DNA of 11,211 nt from CAYJIL01 sp964370235 (lineage in GTDB: Bacteria; Bacteroidota; Bacteroidia; Bacteroidales; Rikenellaceae), in contig CAYJIL010000076.1 of assembly GCA_964370235.1 (NCBI GenBank), positions 1 to 11,211 of the forward strand, read 5' to 3'. A program made the position numbers and the translations under genes. Below, piece by piece: positions 1 to 6,461 of this stretch; within the stretch, counting starts at the first letter, position 1; each line of letters starts with the position of its first letter. Under the pieces are notes generated by a model. That model made no database searches, had not been told where the DNA came from, and saw only the letters and a program-made list of their open reading frames with translations.

Positions 1-1283
1 GATAGCTTAGTAACTACCTTGGTGCTGAGATTATGCATTTGTCCTCGTAGCTGGTAATTTTGGGTTTGATATTTTTTGTCATCGATTACCGTATAGAAAT
101 CCTTGTCGCTAGCTCTCTCTCCATACATTCCTCCGTATGATATATCTAAATAGGTTTTTCGTTTCTCCGAAGTGCTAAATCTAATAGATGTAGAGTACAT
201 GCTATTGTTTGAACCATTATTATACTTATATAGTTCTGTATTAGTAAAGTTGTCCGAAGATATAGTATCAGACCAATCTCTTGTGCTATTCAATCCATCA
301 TAATAGGCAAACAGATTTATATCTAGTATATTGTCATTTTTTAGGAACAAAGTTAGATTTGATGAACTACTAACTCCATTCTTTTGTCCGTTGAACTGAT
401 TGTTTGTTTTATAGTACATATCTCTATCACCAAAATAGGTGTTAAAAACACTATTCGCCCACAAATCATTATTGTTATACGCTAATGTGGTATTAAATAA
501 AGTGTTTCCTTTTTTGACCATATAGAATAAATTACCCCCTCCTGCGCTATAATCTCCTTGAGCTAACGATGAATGCGCCGTGGCAGTTATATATTTACTA
601 TCAGCCATATCTTTGTCGATGATAATATCCATAATAGCTCCACCACTATCGCCATATTTACCATAAGATAGAGTGTTTAGTTTTATGTTTTTTAGACTTT
701 TCGATGGCAGAGACTCCAGAAATGCAGTAAGAGCGTGGGCAGGAATAGTTTGCTTCTTGCCATTAACATATATAGTCAAGTCTTGTCCATATAGCTTCCA
801 GCTACTTCCCGACCCCATTACTCCAGGTATTCTTGCTAGAACCTCCGAAGTACTCATTCGCTCATAGTTTTTTATCTGCTTAACATCGACATTCATTTCG
901 GTCATGTCATACGTTATGAGTGGTTTACTCCCAGTAACTGTCACCTCATCGACCTTCAATGGGTTTGCTTTTAAAACAATTTTAATGGGCGACATATCGG
1001 TTGGGCATGCTACACTACTAGTAAAGTAACCCATATAACCCGAGTTTATAAGGGCGTCTTGTAGGTCAATATCATCGATGGCTAGCGAAAACTGCCCCAA
1101 ACTATCACACATCGACTGGTATAGTGTGTTTTGGTATTGTTTGCTGGTAACTGTTAGGATAGCATTCGATGCAGGAGTGTTATTATCGAGCAAAACAGAA
1201 CCTTTTAGTGTTCTATTTTGTGCAAATGTGTTAACCGCAATAAAGCATAATAGAATAGATAATACAACTTGGGTTTGTCTCAT
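1..1283 (-). CDS. Outer-membrane beta-barrel / TonB-dependent-receptor-like protein (partial, C-terminus outside window)
   Basis: The reading frame opens at ATG 1283 and runs without a stop to the left edge, giving 427 codons. Residues 1-21 look like a Sec signal peptide, with cleavage after NTFA before Gln22. Residues about 23-105 form a carboxypeptidase-regulatory-like beta-sandwich (TLKGSVLL... SLGQFSLAI). VDEVTVTGSKPLI (111-123) leads into a plug-like region at about 130-225, with SEVLARIPGV, LTIYVNGKK and YGKYGDSGGAIMDI. This order and wording match the 'outer membrane protein beta-barrel family' of Bacteroidetes TonB-receptor relatives, usually 700-800 residues, so roughly half is visible. 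The remainder, rich in Asn, Tyr, Ser and aromatic residues, is the start of the barrel. No substrate can be read from the sequence, and no SusD-like partner is visible on this side. Arg is mostly AGA here, while gyrB mainly uses CGT, so expression level or history may differ. The family call is firm; the cargo is unknown. Confidence 0.85.
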   Translation of the reverse strand, partial: MRQTQVVLSILLCFIAVNTFAQNRTLKGSVLLDNNTPASNAILTVTSKQYQNTLYQSMCDSLGQFSLAIDDIDLQDALINSGYMGYFTSSVACPTDMSPIKIVLKANPLKVDEVTVTGSKPLITYDMTEMNVDVKQIKNYERMSTSEVLARIPGVMGSGSSWKLYGQDLTIYVNGKKQTIPAHALTAFLESLPSKSLKNIKLNTLSYGKYGDSGGAIMDIIIDKDMADSKYITATAHSSLAQGDYSAGGGNLFYMVKKGNTLFNTTLAYNNNDLWANSVFNTYFGDRDMYYKTNNQFNGQKNGVSSSSNLTLFLKNDNILDINLFAYYDGLNSTRDWSDTISSDNFTNTELYKYNNGSNNSMYSTSIRFSTSEKRKTYLDISYGGMYGERASDKDFYTVIDDKKYQTQNYQLRGQMHNLSTKVVTKL

Positions 1284-1301
1284 AGTATCTAATAACGATT
1301 G

Positions 1302-1321
1302 GCTAGCCACCTTGGGCTAGC
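1302..1321 (-). promoter_or_regulatory. Leader hairpin upstream of the left outer-membrane gene
   Basis: A perfect 7-bp inverted repeat, GCTAGCC and GGCTAGC, encloses a 6-base loop. It lies 19-38 bases upstream of the ATG at 1283, inside the probable 5' untranslated leader. It is GC-rich against a very AT-rich background. It could affect translation or mRNA stability, but no T-run follows it, so it is not an intrinsic terminator. The function is inferred only from position. Confidence 0.4.
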
Positions 1322-1359
1322 AGGGGTTAGGGTAGTCTGTTATATTTAAGTTTGTATAT

Positions 1360-1390
1360 GCAAGATAGCGATAATATCATAAAGCACCAA
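1360..1390 (-). promoter_or_regulatory. Candidate Bacteroidetes-type promoter for the left outer-membrane gene
   Basis: On the minus strand a TATCTTGC element (1360-1367) resembles the Bacteroidetes -7 consensus TAnnTTTG with one mismatch. A TTG (1388-1390) lies 20 bases upstream, within the usual -33 to -7 spacing. This would place the transcript start near 1353-1356 and leave a leader of about 70 bases. The -7 match is imperfect, so this is a tentative call. Confidence 0.35.
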
Positions 1391-1391
1391 C

Positions 1392-1436
1392 AAAAAAACT
1401 ATTCAATCTTGATTTAAATCAAAATAGAATAGTTTT
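1392..1436 (-). terminator. AT-rich dyad with T-run, likely terminator of the znuA-znuC transcript
   Basis: The 10-bp arms AAAACTATTC (1395-1404) and GAATAGTTTT (1427-1436) are perfect inverted repeats. Between them lies a second palindrome (1409-1422), separated from each arm by four poorly paired bases. Read on the minus strand, the hairpin ends in seven T residues (1392-1398). It sits about 50 bases after the znuC stop and before the next gene's candidate promoter, as expected for an intrinsic terminator. The stem is unusually AT-rich, which weakens it, and the inner palindrome may be a protein-binding site instead. Confidence 0.6.
1409..1422. promoter_or_regulatory. Perfect FNR-type palindrome (TTGAT-N4-ATCAA)
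   Basis: The 14 bases TTGATTTAAATCAA are fully palindromic and match the classical FNR box TTGATNNNNATCAA at every defined position. The centre lies about 60 bases upstream of the transcript start estimated for the left outer-membrane gene, near the -61.5 position where CRP/FNR-family activators commonly act. It also forms the core of the larger terminator-like dyad. A perfect palindrome in an AT-rich spacer can arise by chance, so binding is inferred, not shown. Confidence 0.35.
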
Positions 1437-1485
1437 ATAAGGTCTTGTGGTATAATTAAATATTATAAAAAACTTATTTCGTCTT

Positions 1486-2196
1486 TTATATTTGGAACTT
1501 TGGGTGATCGTTAATACTATACCTGCTAAATAGTAGGTCGGGTATTTGATCTGCCGAGTGAAAATGTATGCTTCGATTAACACACGCTATCTTTTTTGCA
1601 TATTGTGCAACTAGCGACAAGTCGTGTGATACCATAACTATTGCCATTTTATGGCTAAGCTCGTTAATCCACGAGAAGATCTCTTTGCCAAAACTCTCGT
1701 CAACATAGGTTGTTGGCTCGTCAAGCACAAGCAGTTTGGGATTAGAGATGATGGCTCTGCATAAAAGTGCACGCTGGAGCTCTCCGCCCGAAACCAAGCA
1801 AGGTTGCTTTGCCCTTAGCTCGTAAATACCACTCTCTTTCATTAGCGAATGTGCAAGCTCTTTGTCGGCACGACTATATCTGCCCCAAGCCCCTTTTTTG
1901 AATTGCAAACCCGATAGTACAATCTCCGATAGAGTGATGGGGAATTGTCGGTCGACATCGCTAATTTGTGGCAAGTAACCATAGTGCCTTTGCTCTGGGC
2001 TAAGATGGTGTGTAACTTCGCCACTAGTAGGTTTTACTATTCCCAGCAATACTTTTATTAGCGTGCTCTTGCCGCCACCGTTGGGTCCAATAATGCAAGT
2101 GAAGTCGTCGCTAGTAATCTCTAACGATACATCGCTAAGCACGCTCTTGTCCTCAAAAGCCACGGTTACCCTATCTATGGTTGCAATTTTTGTCAT
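1486..2196 (-). CDS. znuC: Metal (zinc/manganese) ABC transporter ATP-binding protein, ZnuC-like
   Basis: A 236-residue cytoplasmic ATPase that would power metal uptake through an inner-membrane permease. Visible motifs are Walker A GPNGGGKS (37-44), Q-loop Gln77, signature VSGGELQRA (135-143), Walker B LLVLDEP (155-161, catalytic Glu160) and the switch His191. The sequence GPNGGGKSTL, the PTTYVDE after Walker B and the tail CVNRSIHFHSA resemble the zinc/manganese ABC ATPases (ZnuC/MntB group). Its ATG shares one base with the znuA stop (TAATG), so translation is probably coupled and the pair acts together. No permease gene follows: a terminator-like dyad lies about 50 bases beyond the stop and then an unrelated receptor gene. 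The metal is inferred from the neighbour's His-rich loop; manganese or iron remains possible. Confidence 0.88.
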   Translation of the reverse strand: MTKIATIDRVTVAFEDKSVLSDVSLEITSDDFTCIIGPNGGGKSTLIKVLLGIVKPTSGEVTHHLSPEQRHYGYLPQISDVDRQFPITLSEIVLSGLQFKKGAWGRYSRADKELAHSLMKESGIYELRAKQPCLVSGGELQRALLCRAIISNPKLLVLDEPTTYVDESFGKEIFSWINELSHKMAIVMVSHDLSLVAQYAKKIACVNRSIHFHSADQIPDLLFSRYSINDHPKFQI

Positions 2197-3086
2197 TACT
2201 CATTGGTTTTTAGAGCCAAAGAAAGCTGGTCTGCAATGTTTTTCATACTCTCATACCAATTAGGCGAAAGAGGGTCTACCTCTACTACTTGGCAACCACA
2301 CTGCTCGGCAATAATATCTGTTGCCACTCTGCTGTGTTGTGACTGGTGTAGAATATACTTTATATTGTTCTCTGTAACAAAGTCGATTACCCCCTTTAGC
2401 GATGCAACGGTAGGCTCTTTACCCTCAAATTCGATAGGAATTTGTGTTAAGCCATAGTCACGAGAGAAGTATGCTAGAGCAGGATGGTAGATGACAAAAC
2501 TATCGAGTTTGCGACCCTCTAGCTTGTCTTTAATATAAATGTCTAGGCTATCTAATCGTTTGTCGAATAGCTCGTTTGCTGCTTGGTACTTGCCTTGATC
2601 TTCGCCCTTTATGCCAATAATTAGTTTTGTTACCTCATCGGCAATGATGCGAGCTTCGTTTACCGACATCCATATGTGTGGGTCTACTGCCGAGCCGTGG
2701 TGGTGGCTATGGTTGTGTTCGCCATGGTGATGGCTGCAATTGTGGCTGCCTTCGATTTTGTTGGCAGTCATTGCAAGCCTTACCTTCTTAACACTGTCAC
2801 TAACGGCATTGTTGATAGATACTTCGCACGATAAATTACCAATCGATAGGTAGGCATCGCTTTGTGCAACAGCTCTCAAAGTAGATGGAGCTGGCTCAAA
2901 AGTCTCGGGTGCTTCGTCACTAGGCACTAGCACAGCTGCCTCTATGTCGCCTCCCGAAAGCTCGTCAACAAAATACTCTAGCGGAGCAATTGAAACGGCA
3001 ATTGTCTCGGCATCTTTTTTATTTTCTACACTACACGATATTAGCGCAAGCGAGCTAGCTATCGCAATTATTCCTTTTTGTAACAT
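2196..3086 (-). CDS. znuA: Metal ABC transporter substrate-binding lipoprotein, ZnuA-like, with His-rich loop
   Basis: A 296-residue cluster A-I solute-binding protein that captures metal in the periplasm for the ABC transporter. The N-terminus ends in a lipobox, LISC, with Cys18 as the lipidated residue. A His-rich loop at 115-130 (HNCSHHHGEHNHSHHH) is typical of zinc-binding ZnuA. Likely metal ligands are His137 (DPHIW), His201 (YHPAL) and Asp271 (VDPLSPN). The position that usually holds the first His (motif like SPHTFEPSPS) reads APETFEPAPS, with Glu61 instead. Similar NPET variants occur, from memory, in other Bacteroidetes proteins, so this may be a clade feature rather than a defect. 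It is followed directly by znuC and lies 42 bases after the msrC-like gene. A dyad resembling a metal-regulator box sits just before the start. Zinc is the best guess. Confidence 0.88.
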   Translation of the reverse strand: MLQKGIIAIASSLALISCSVENKKDAETIAVSIAPLEYFVDELSGGDIEAAVLVPSDEAPETFEPAPSTLRAVAQSDAYLSIGNLSCEVSINNAVSDSVKKVRLAMTANKIEGSHNCSHHHGEHNHSHHHGSAVDPHIWMSVNEARIIADEVTKLIIGIKGEDQGKYQAANELFDKRLDSLDIYIKDKLEGRKLDSFVIYHPALAYFSRDYGLTQIPIEFEGKEPTVASLKGVIDFVTENNIKYILHQSQHSRVATDIIAEQCGCQVVEVDPLSPNWYESMKNIADQLSLALKTNE

Positions 3087-3101
3087 AGTTTTGTCTTTTT
3101 T

Positions 3102-3114
3102 TGTAAATATTACA
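3102..3114. promoter_or_regulatory. Candidate Fur/Zur-family operator before znuA
   Basis: TGTAAATATTACA has the perfect inverted arms TGTAA and TTACA with a 3-base centre. It differs at one position from the form TGTAATNATTACA, which is close to known Zur-type boxes. It lies 16-28 bases upstream of the znuA ATG, in the only gap of the gyrB-msrC-znuA-znuC series. That position would suit metal-dependent repression of znuAC alone. A 13-base AT-rich dyad is weak evidence by itself. Confidence 0.35.
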
Positions 3115-3128
3115 GCATAATGCAGACG

Positions 3129-3611
3129 CTAAAACCATTTGGCTATCTCGCCACAAAGAGCTGTTAGGTATTTATCATCAATTTCGTCGAACTGACCATA
3201 CTCATCGCTGTCAATATCTAAAACCGCTACAACTTCGCCATCTTTAATTACTGGCACTACAATCTCTGACTTTGATAGCGAACTACAAGCTATGTGCCCC
3301 GGGAATGCATCTACATCCTCTACAACTATGGTCTCGCCATTTTGCCATGCAGTACCACACACACCCTTGCCATAGGCAATTCGGGTGCAGGCTAGCGAGC
3401 CAATATAGGGGCCTAGATATAGTTCGTTTTTCTCTTTGTCGACAATATAAAATCCTGTCCAAAAATGGTTAAGTAGCTCTTTTAGAGCTGCCGCAGTTTG
3501 TGCCATAACGGTCACCGGTCTCTCATTAGAGACCAAAGAGGATATCTGAGCTATTGCGGCTTTATAGATATCCTCTTTAGAAAGTGACCTATCAATTAAT
3601 AGGTTATGCAT
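3129..3611 (-). CDS. msrC: Free methionine-(R)-sulfoxide reductase, GAF-domain (fRMsr)
   Basis: A cytoplasmic enzyme of 160 residues that reduces free methionine-R-sulfoxide to methionine, an oxidative-stress repair step. It is a single GAF domain. The three catalytic cysteines of the family are present as LACTRI (Cys75), GVCGTA (Cys85) and GHIAC (Cys109). The spacings of 10 and 24 residues equal those of E. coli YebR/MsrC (84, 94, 118). Other family hallmarks are FWTGFYIV (50-57), FPGHIAC, SEIVVPV and LDIDSDEYGQFDE. I chose the ATG at 3611 because it gives the normal family length. The frame is open upstream to an ATG at 3668, but that would only add 19 unconserved residues inside gyrB. The start lies within the last codons of gyrB (8-base overlap), so translation is probably coupled to gyrB. 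Confidence 0.92.
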   Translation of the reverse strand: MHNLLIDRSLSKEDIYKAAIAQISSLVSNERPVTVMAQTAAALKELLNHFWTGFYIVDKEKNELYLGPYIGSLACTRIAYGKGVCGTAWQNGETIVVEDVDAFPGHIACSSLSKSEIVVPVIKDGEVVAVLDIDSDEYGQFDEIDDKYLTALCGEIAKWF

Positions 3612-5562
3612 CGATGTTTGCGTACTTGGCATGTGCCTCGATAAACTGGCGGCGTGGTGGAACCTCATCGCCCATTAGCATCGAGAAAATGCGGTCTGCC
3701 TCGGCTGCTGAGTTGATAGTTACTTGGCGAAGTATCCTTGCTGCTGGATCCATTGTTGTAGACCATAGCTGCTCTGGGTTCATCTCACCAAGACCCTTAT
3801 ATCGCTGAATGTGAACACCCTTTGAACCAAACTCTGCAACTGTTGCCTCACGCTCTTGTTCTGTCCAGCAGTAGCGCTCGTTCTTGCCTTTTTTGATAAG
3901 GTATAGTGGCGGAGTTGCAATGTATAGGTGACCGTTTTTGATAAGGTCGTTCATATATCTAAAGAAGAACGTCATCATTAGCGTAGCAATGTGGCTACCG
4001 TCAACGTCGGCATCGGTCATGATAATAACCTTGCTATAACGTAGTTTCTCTAGGTTAAGAGCTTTGCTATCCTCTTCGGTACCAATTGTTACTCCTAGCG
4101 CTGTAAAGATGTTCTTAATCTCTTCGTTCTCGAATATCTTGTGATCCATCGCCTTTTCTACGTTAAGAATCTTACCCCTTAGCGGAAGAATTGCTTGGAA
4201 CATACGGTCACGACCCTGCTTTGCCGAACCACCTGCCGAGTCTCCCTCGACAAAATAGATCTCGGTTTTTGAGCGGTCTCTTGACGAGCAGTCTGCTAGT
4301 TTACCCGGAAGACCCGAGCCCGAAAGAACAGTTTTTCTTTGTACTAGGTCTCTTGCTTTGCGGGCTGCATTACGAGCCGTAGCCGCTAGAATTACTTTTT
4401 GTACAATTGCACGTGCATCCTTTGGGTTCTCCTCTAGGTAGTGGTTAAGGGCAGTTGAGATTGCTTGATCTACTGCACCCGAAACATCGCTATTACCTAG
4501 CTTAGTTTTTGTCTGTCCCTCGAACTGTGGCTCTGCTACTTTCACCGAAACAACTGCCGTAAGACCCTCACGGAAGTCATCACCATTAATATCGAACTTT
4601 AGCTTTGCTAGCATACCGCTCTCTTCGGCATAACGCTTTAGAGTACGAGTAAGTGCACGGCGGAAGCCCGTTAGGTGAGTACCACCCTCTATTGTGTTAA
4701 TGTTGTTAACATATGAGTGTACGTTTTCGCTATACGAAGTGTTATATTGCATTGCCATCTCTACTGGAACGCCCTCACGCTCAGTGTCAATGTATATGAT
4801 GCTCTCTGTTAGCTTTTCACGTGTGCCATCTAGGTAGGTAACAAACTCACGCAAACCTTGCTCCGAATAGAATGTCTCGCTCAAGAACTCGCCATTATCG
4901 TCAGACTCACGCTTGTCTGTAATAGTTAGCTTAACGCCCTTGTTAAGGAATGCAAGCTCACGCAATCTTGTAGATAGTGTCTCATAGTTATATACCGTAG
5001 CCGTAAAGATAGAACCATCTGGCTTAAATGTAATCGAAGTACCCGTAGTATCGGTTGTGCCAACCTCCTCTAGCGAAGATGTAGGATCACCACAGCTAAA
5101 TGTTTGACGATATACCTTGCCACCACGATTAACCTCGGCAACAAGAAGTGTCGAAAGTGCATTCACACACGACACACCCACACCGTGAAGACCACCCGAT
5201 ACTTTGTATGAATCTTTGTCGAACTTACCACCAGCGTGAAGTACTGTTAGTACTACCTCTAGTGCCGATTTTTTCTCTTTCTCGTGGTAGTCAACTGGGA
5301 TACCACGACCATTGTCAATAACTGTTATCGAGTTGTCGGGGTTTATATATACGTTTATGTCTGTACAGTAACCTGCTAGTGCCTCGTCAATAGAGTTGTC
5401 AACAACCTCATATACAAGGTGGTGTAGACCTCTTTCGCCAATGTCACCAATATACATCGCTGGGCGCTTACGTACAGCCTCTAGTCCCTCTAGTACCTGA
5501 ATACTACTTGCTGAATAGTCGGCTGCGACCACCTTAACTTCTTCTTTTTCTATATCACTCAT
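3604..5562 (-). CDS. gyrB: DNA gyrase subunit B
   Basis: The ATPase subunit of DNA gyrase (652 residues), which with GyrA introduces negative supercoils. The GHKL ATPase region shows YEVVDNSIDEALAG (51-64, with Glu52 and Asn56 as catalytic and Mg-binding residues), DNGRGIP (83-89) and GGLHGVGVSCVNALS (123-137). The Toprim domain shows EGDSAGGSAKQGR (439-451) and DADVDGSHI (517-525). The tail motif QRYKGLGEMNPEQLW (586-600) is typical of GyrB rather than ParE. The length fits the short GyrB form without the roughly 165-residue insertion of E. coli. At the quinolone-related positions it has Asp441 (E. coli Asp426) and Arg462 (E. coli Lys447); Arg there is common in other phyla. No intein is present. 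A TAnnTTTG promoter element lies just upstream. gyrA is not in the window. Confidence 0.98.
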   Translation of the reverse strand: MSDIEKEEVKVVAADYSASSIQVLEGLEAVRKRPAMYIGDIGERGLHHLVYEVVDNSIDEALAGYCTDINVYINPDNSITVIDNGRGIPVDYHEKEKKSALEVVLTVLHAGGKFDKDSYKVSGGLHGVGVSCVNALSTLLVAEVNRGGKVYRQTFSCGDPTSSLEEVGTTDTTGTSITFKPDGSIFTATVYNYETLSTRLRELAFLNKGVKLTITDKRESDDNGEFLSETFYSEQGLREFVTYLDGTREKLTESIIYIDTEREGVPVEMAMQYNTSYSENVHSYVNNINTIEGGTHLTGFRRALTRTLKRYAEESGMLAKLKFDINGDDFREGLTAVVSVKVAEPQFEGQTKTKLGNSDVSGAVDQAISTALNHYLEENPKDARAIVQKVILAATARNAARKARDLVQRKTVLSGSGLPGKLADCSSRDRSKTEIYFVEGDSAGGSAKQGRDRMFQAILPLRGKILNVEKAMDHKIFENEEIKNIFTALGVTIGTEEDSKALNLEKLRYSKVIIMTDADVDGSHIATLMMTFFFRYMNDLIKNGHLYIATPPLYLIKKGKNERYCWTEQEREATVAEFGSKGVHIQRYKGLGEMNPEQLWSTTMDPAARILRQVTINSAAEADRIFSMLMGDEVPPRRQFIEAHAKYANIDA

Positions 5563-5591
5563 TGCAATACTTTATTTGTTTAAATAGTTAG

Positions 5592-5599
5592 CAAATATA
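5592..5599 (-). promoter_or_regulatory. Candidate -7 promoter element of gyrB
   Basis: TATATTTG on the minus strand matches the Bacteroidetes -7 consensus TAnnTTTG exactly. It lies 29-36 bases upstream of the gyrB ATG, predicting a leader of about 25 bases. No good TTG-type -33 element is found at the standard spacing; the nearest TTTG is 26 bases upstream, which is too far. It lies downstream of the dnaB-ftsE terminator, so gyrB is expected to start its own transcript here. Confidence 0.55.
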
Positions 5600-5647
5600 G
5601 CCCTTTTTTGTAAGAAATAAAATATCAAATAATCGTTTTTTGAGTTA

Positions 5648-5664
5648 GGCTATATATGGCTATA
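5648..5664 (+). repeat. Short direct repeat GGCTATA in helical phase upstream of gyrB
   Basis: Two copies of GGCTATA (5648-5654 and 5658-5664) are spaced exactly 10 bases apart. They lie between the ftsE terminator stem and the gyrB promoter, about 50-70 bases upstream of the gyrB -7 element. The related GGCTAAA begins at 5670 in the terminator stem. The phasing suits a protein site or bendable DNA, but the copies are short and chance is possible. Confidence 0.35.
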
Positions 5665-5703
5665 AAAAAGGCTAAATTAGCCATTCTTGGTTAATTTAGC
5701 CTT
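5664..5703 (-). terminator. Intrinsic terminator of the dnaB-ftsE transcript
   Basis: A perfect 12-bp inverted repeat, AAGGCTAAATTA (5668-5679) and TAATTTAGCCTT (5692-5703), encloses a 12-base loop. On the minus strand the right-hand end of the hairpin runs into a T-tract (5664-5669 read as T). It lies 24 bases after the ftsE stop and before the gyrB promoter. A shorter palindrome, GGCTAAATTAGCC (5670-5682), is nested and could form an alternative fold. Confidence 0.85.
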
Positions 5704-5727
5704 GTGTGTGAAACACGCAAAATCGCT

Positions 5728-6441
5728 CTAAAGCCCTAAAATCGACACTATATCGACTTCTTCGATGTGGCCATCACAAAATCTTAGTGTGCGAGAGGGG
5801 AACATCTCAATATTTATTATATTATGTGTTGCTAGTAGCACCGTTACCCCCATTTGGGTAAGCTCGACAAATAGGCTCATAATCTCTTCTGATGTTTCGG
5901 GGTCGAGGTTTGCTGTTGGCTCATCTGCTAAGATAATATCGGGGTGGTTAATAAAAGCACGCCCAATTACTAGGCGTTGTTGCTCTCCTCCCGATAGGTG
6001 ATGAGGCATCTTGTATGCCTTGTGTGCAAGCCCTACAAGGTTTAGTATCTCTTCGATACGATGATCTATTGCTGCCGAATCTCGCCATCCCGTTGCCTCA
6101 AGCACAAACTTTAGGTTGTCATATACGTTACGGTCGGGTAGTAGCTGAAAATCTTGGAACACCATACCCATACGGCGGCGAAGCAACGAAATCTCGCGTC
6201 GCTTTATGCCTCGCAGGTTGAAACCCGCAATCCAAGCTTCGCCACAGCTAAAAGGTATTTCACAATAAAGAGCCTTTAAAAAAGTGCTCTTTCCGCTACC
6301 CACCTTTCCTATAAGATATACTAGCTCGCCTTTGTTTACTGTAATATCAATATCCCTAATAATATCGGCCGATATTTCTCGTGTACCTCGGTGTGCATGT
6401 TTAATTGCACACGCCTGAAGATCTATTGTGATTTGTTCCAT
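5728..6441 (-). CDS. ftsE: Cell division ATP-binding protein FtsE
   Basis: A 237-residue ABC ATPase that pairs with the membrane protein FtsX to control peptidoglycan hydrolysis at the division site. Motifs are Walker A GKVGSGKS (45-52), Q-loop Gln96, signature LSGGEQQRL (149-157), Walker B IILADEP (169-175, catalytic Glu174) and switch His206. FQDFQLLPDRNVYDNL (95-110) is the FtsE hallmark and separates it from the related LolD and MacB ATPases. VYLIGKVGSGKS and FVLEATGWRD are typical of Bacteroidetes FtsE. The N-terminus has a short extra stretch (about residues 14-26) before the first conserved strand. It starts 20 bases after the dnaB stop, so the two genes are probably co-transcribed. 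ftsX is not in the window; in this phylum the two genes are often apart. Confidence 0.9.
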   Translation of the reverse strand: MEQITIDLQACAIKHAHRGTREISADIIRDIDITVNKGELVYLIGKVGSGKSTFLKALYCEIPFSCGEAWIAGFNLRGIKRREISLLRRRMGMVFQDFQLLPDRNVYDNLKFVLEATGWRDSAAIDHRIEEILNLVGLAHKAYKMPHHLSGGEQQRLVIGRAFINHPDIILADEPTANLDPETSEEIMSLFVELTQMGVTVLLATHNIINIEMFPSRTLRFCDGHIEEVDIVSILGL

Positions 6442-6461
6442 ACTATAATCTCTGTCGTGTC

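Noticed and set aside
3612..3668. Longer start for the methionine sulfoxide reductase at 3668
   Set aside because: The extra 19 residues would lie inside gyrB and have no counterpart in the family; the ATG at 3611 gives the normal length.
5728..6441. FtsE gene as a LolD/MacB-type or metal transporter ATPase
   Set aside because: The DRNVYDNL hallmark and the VYLIGKVGSGKS start fit FtsE, and no permease or fusion gene is adjacent.
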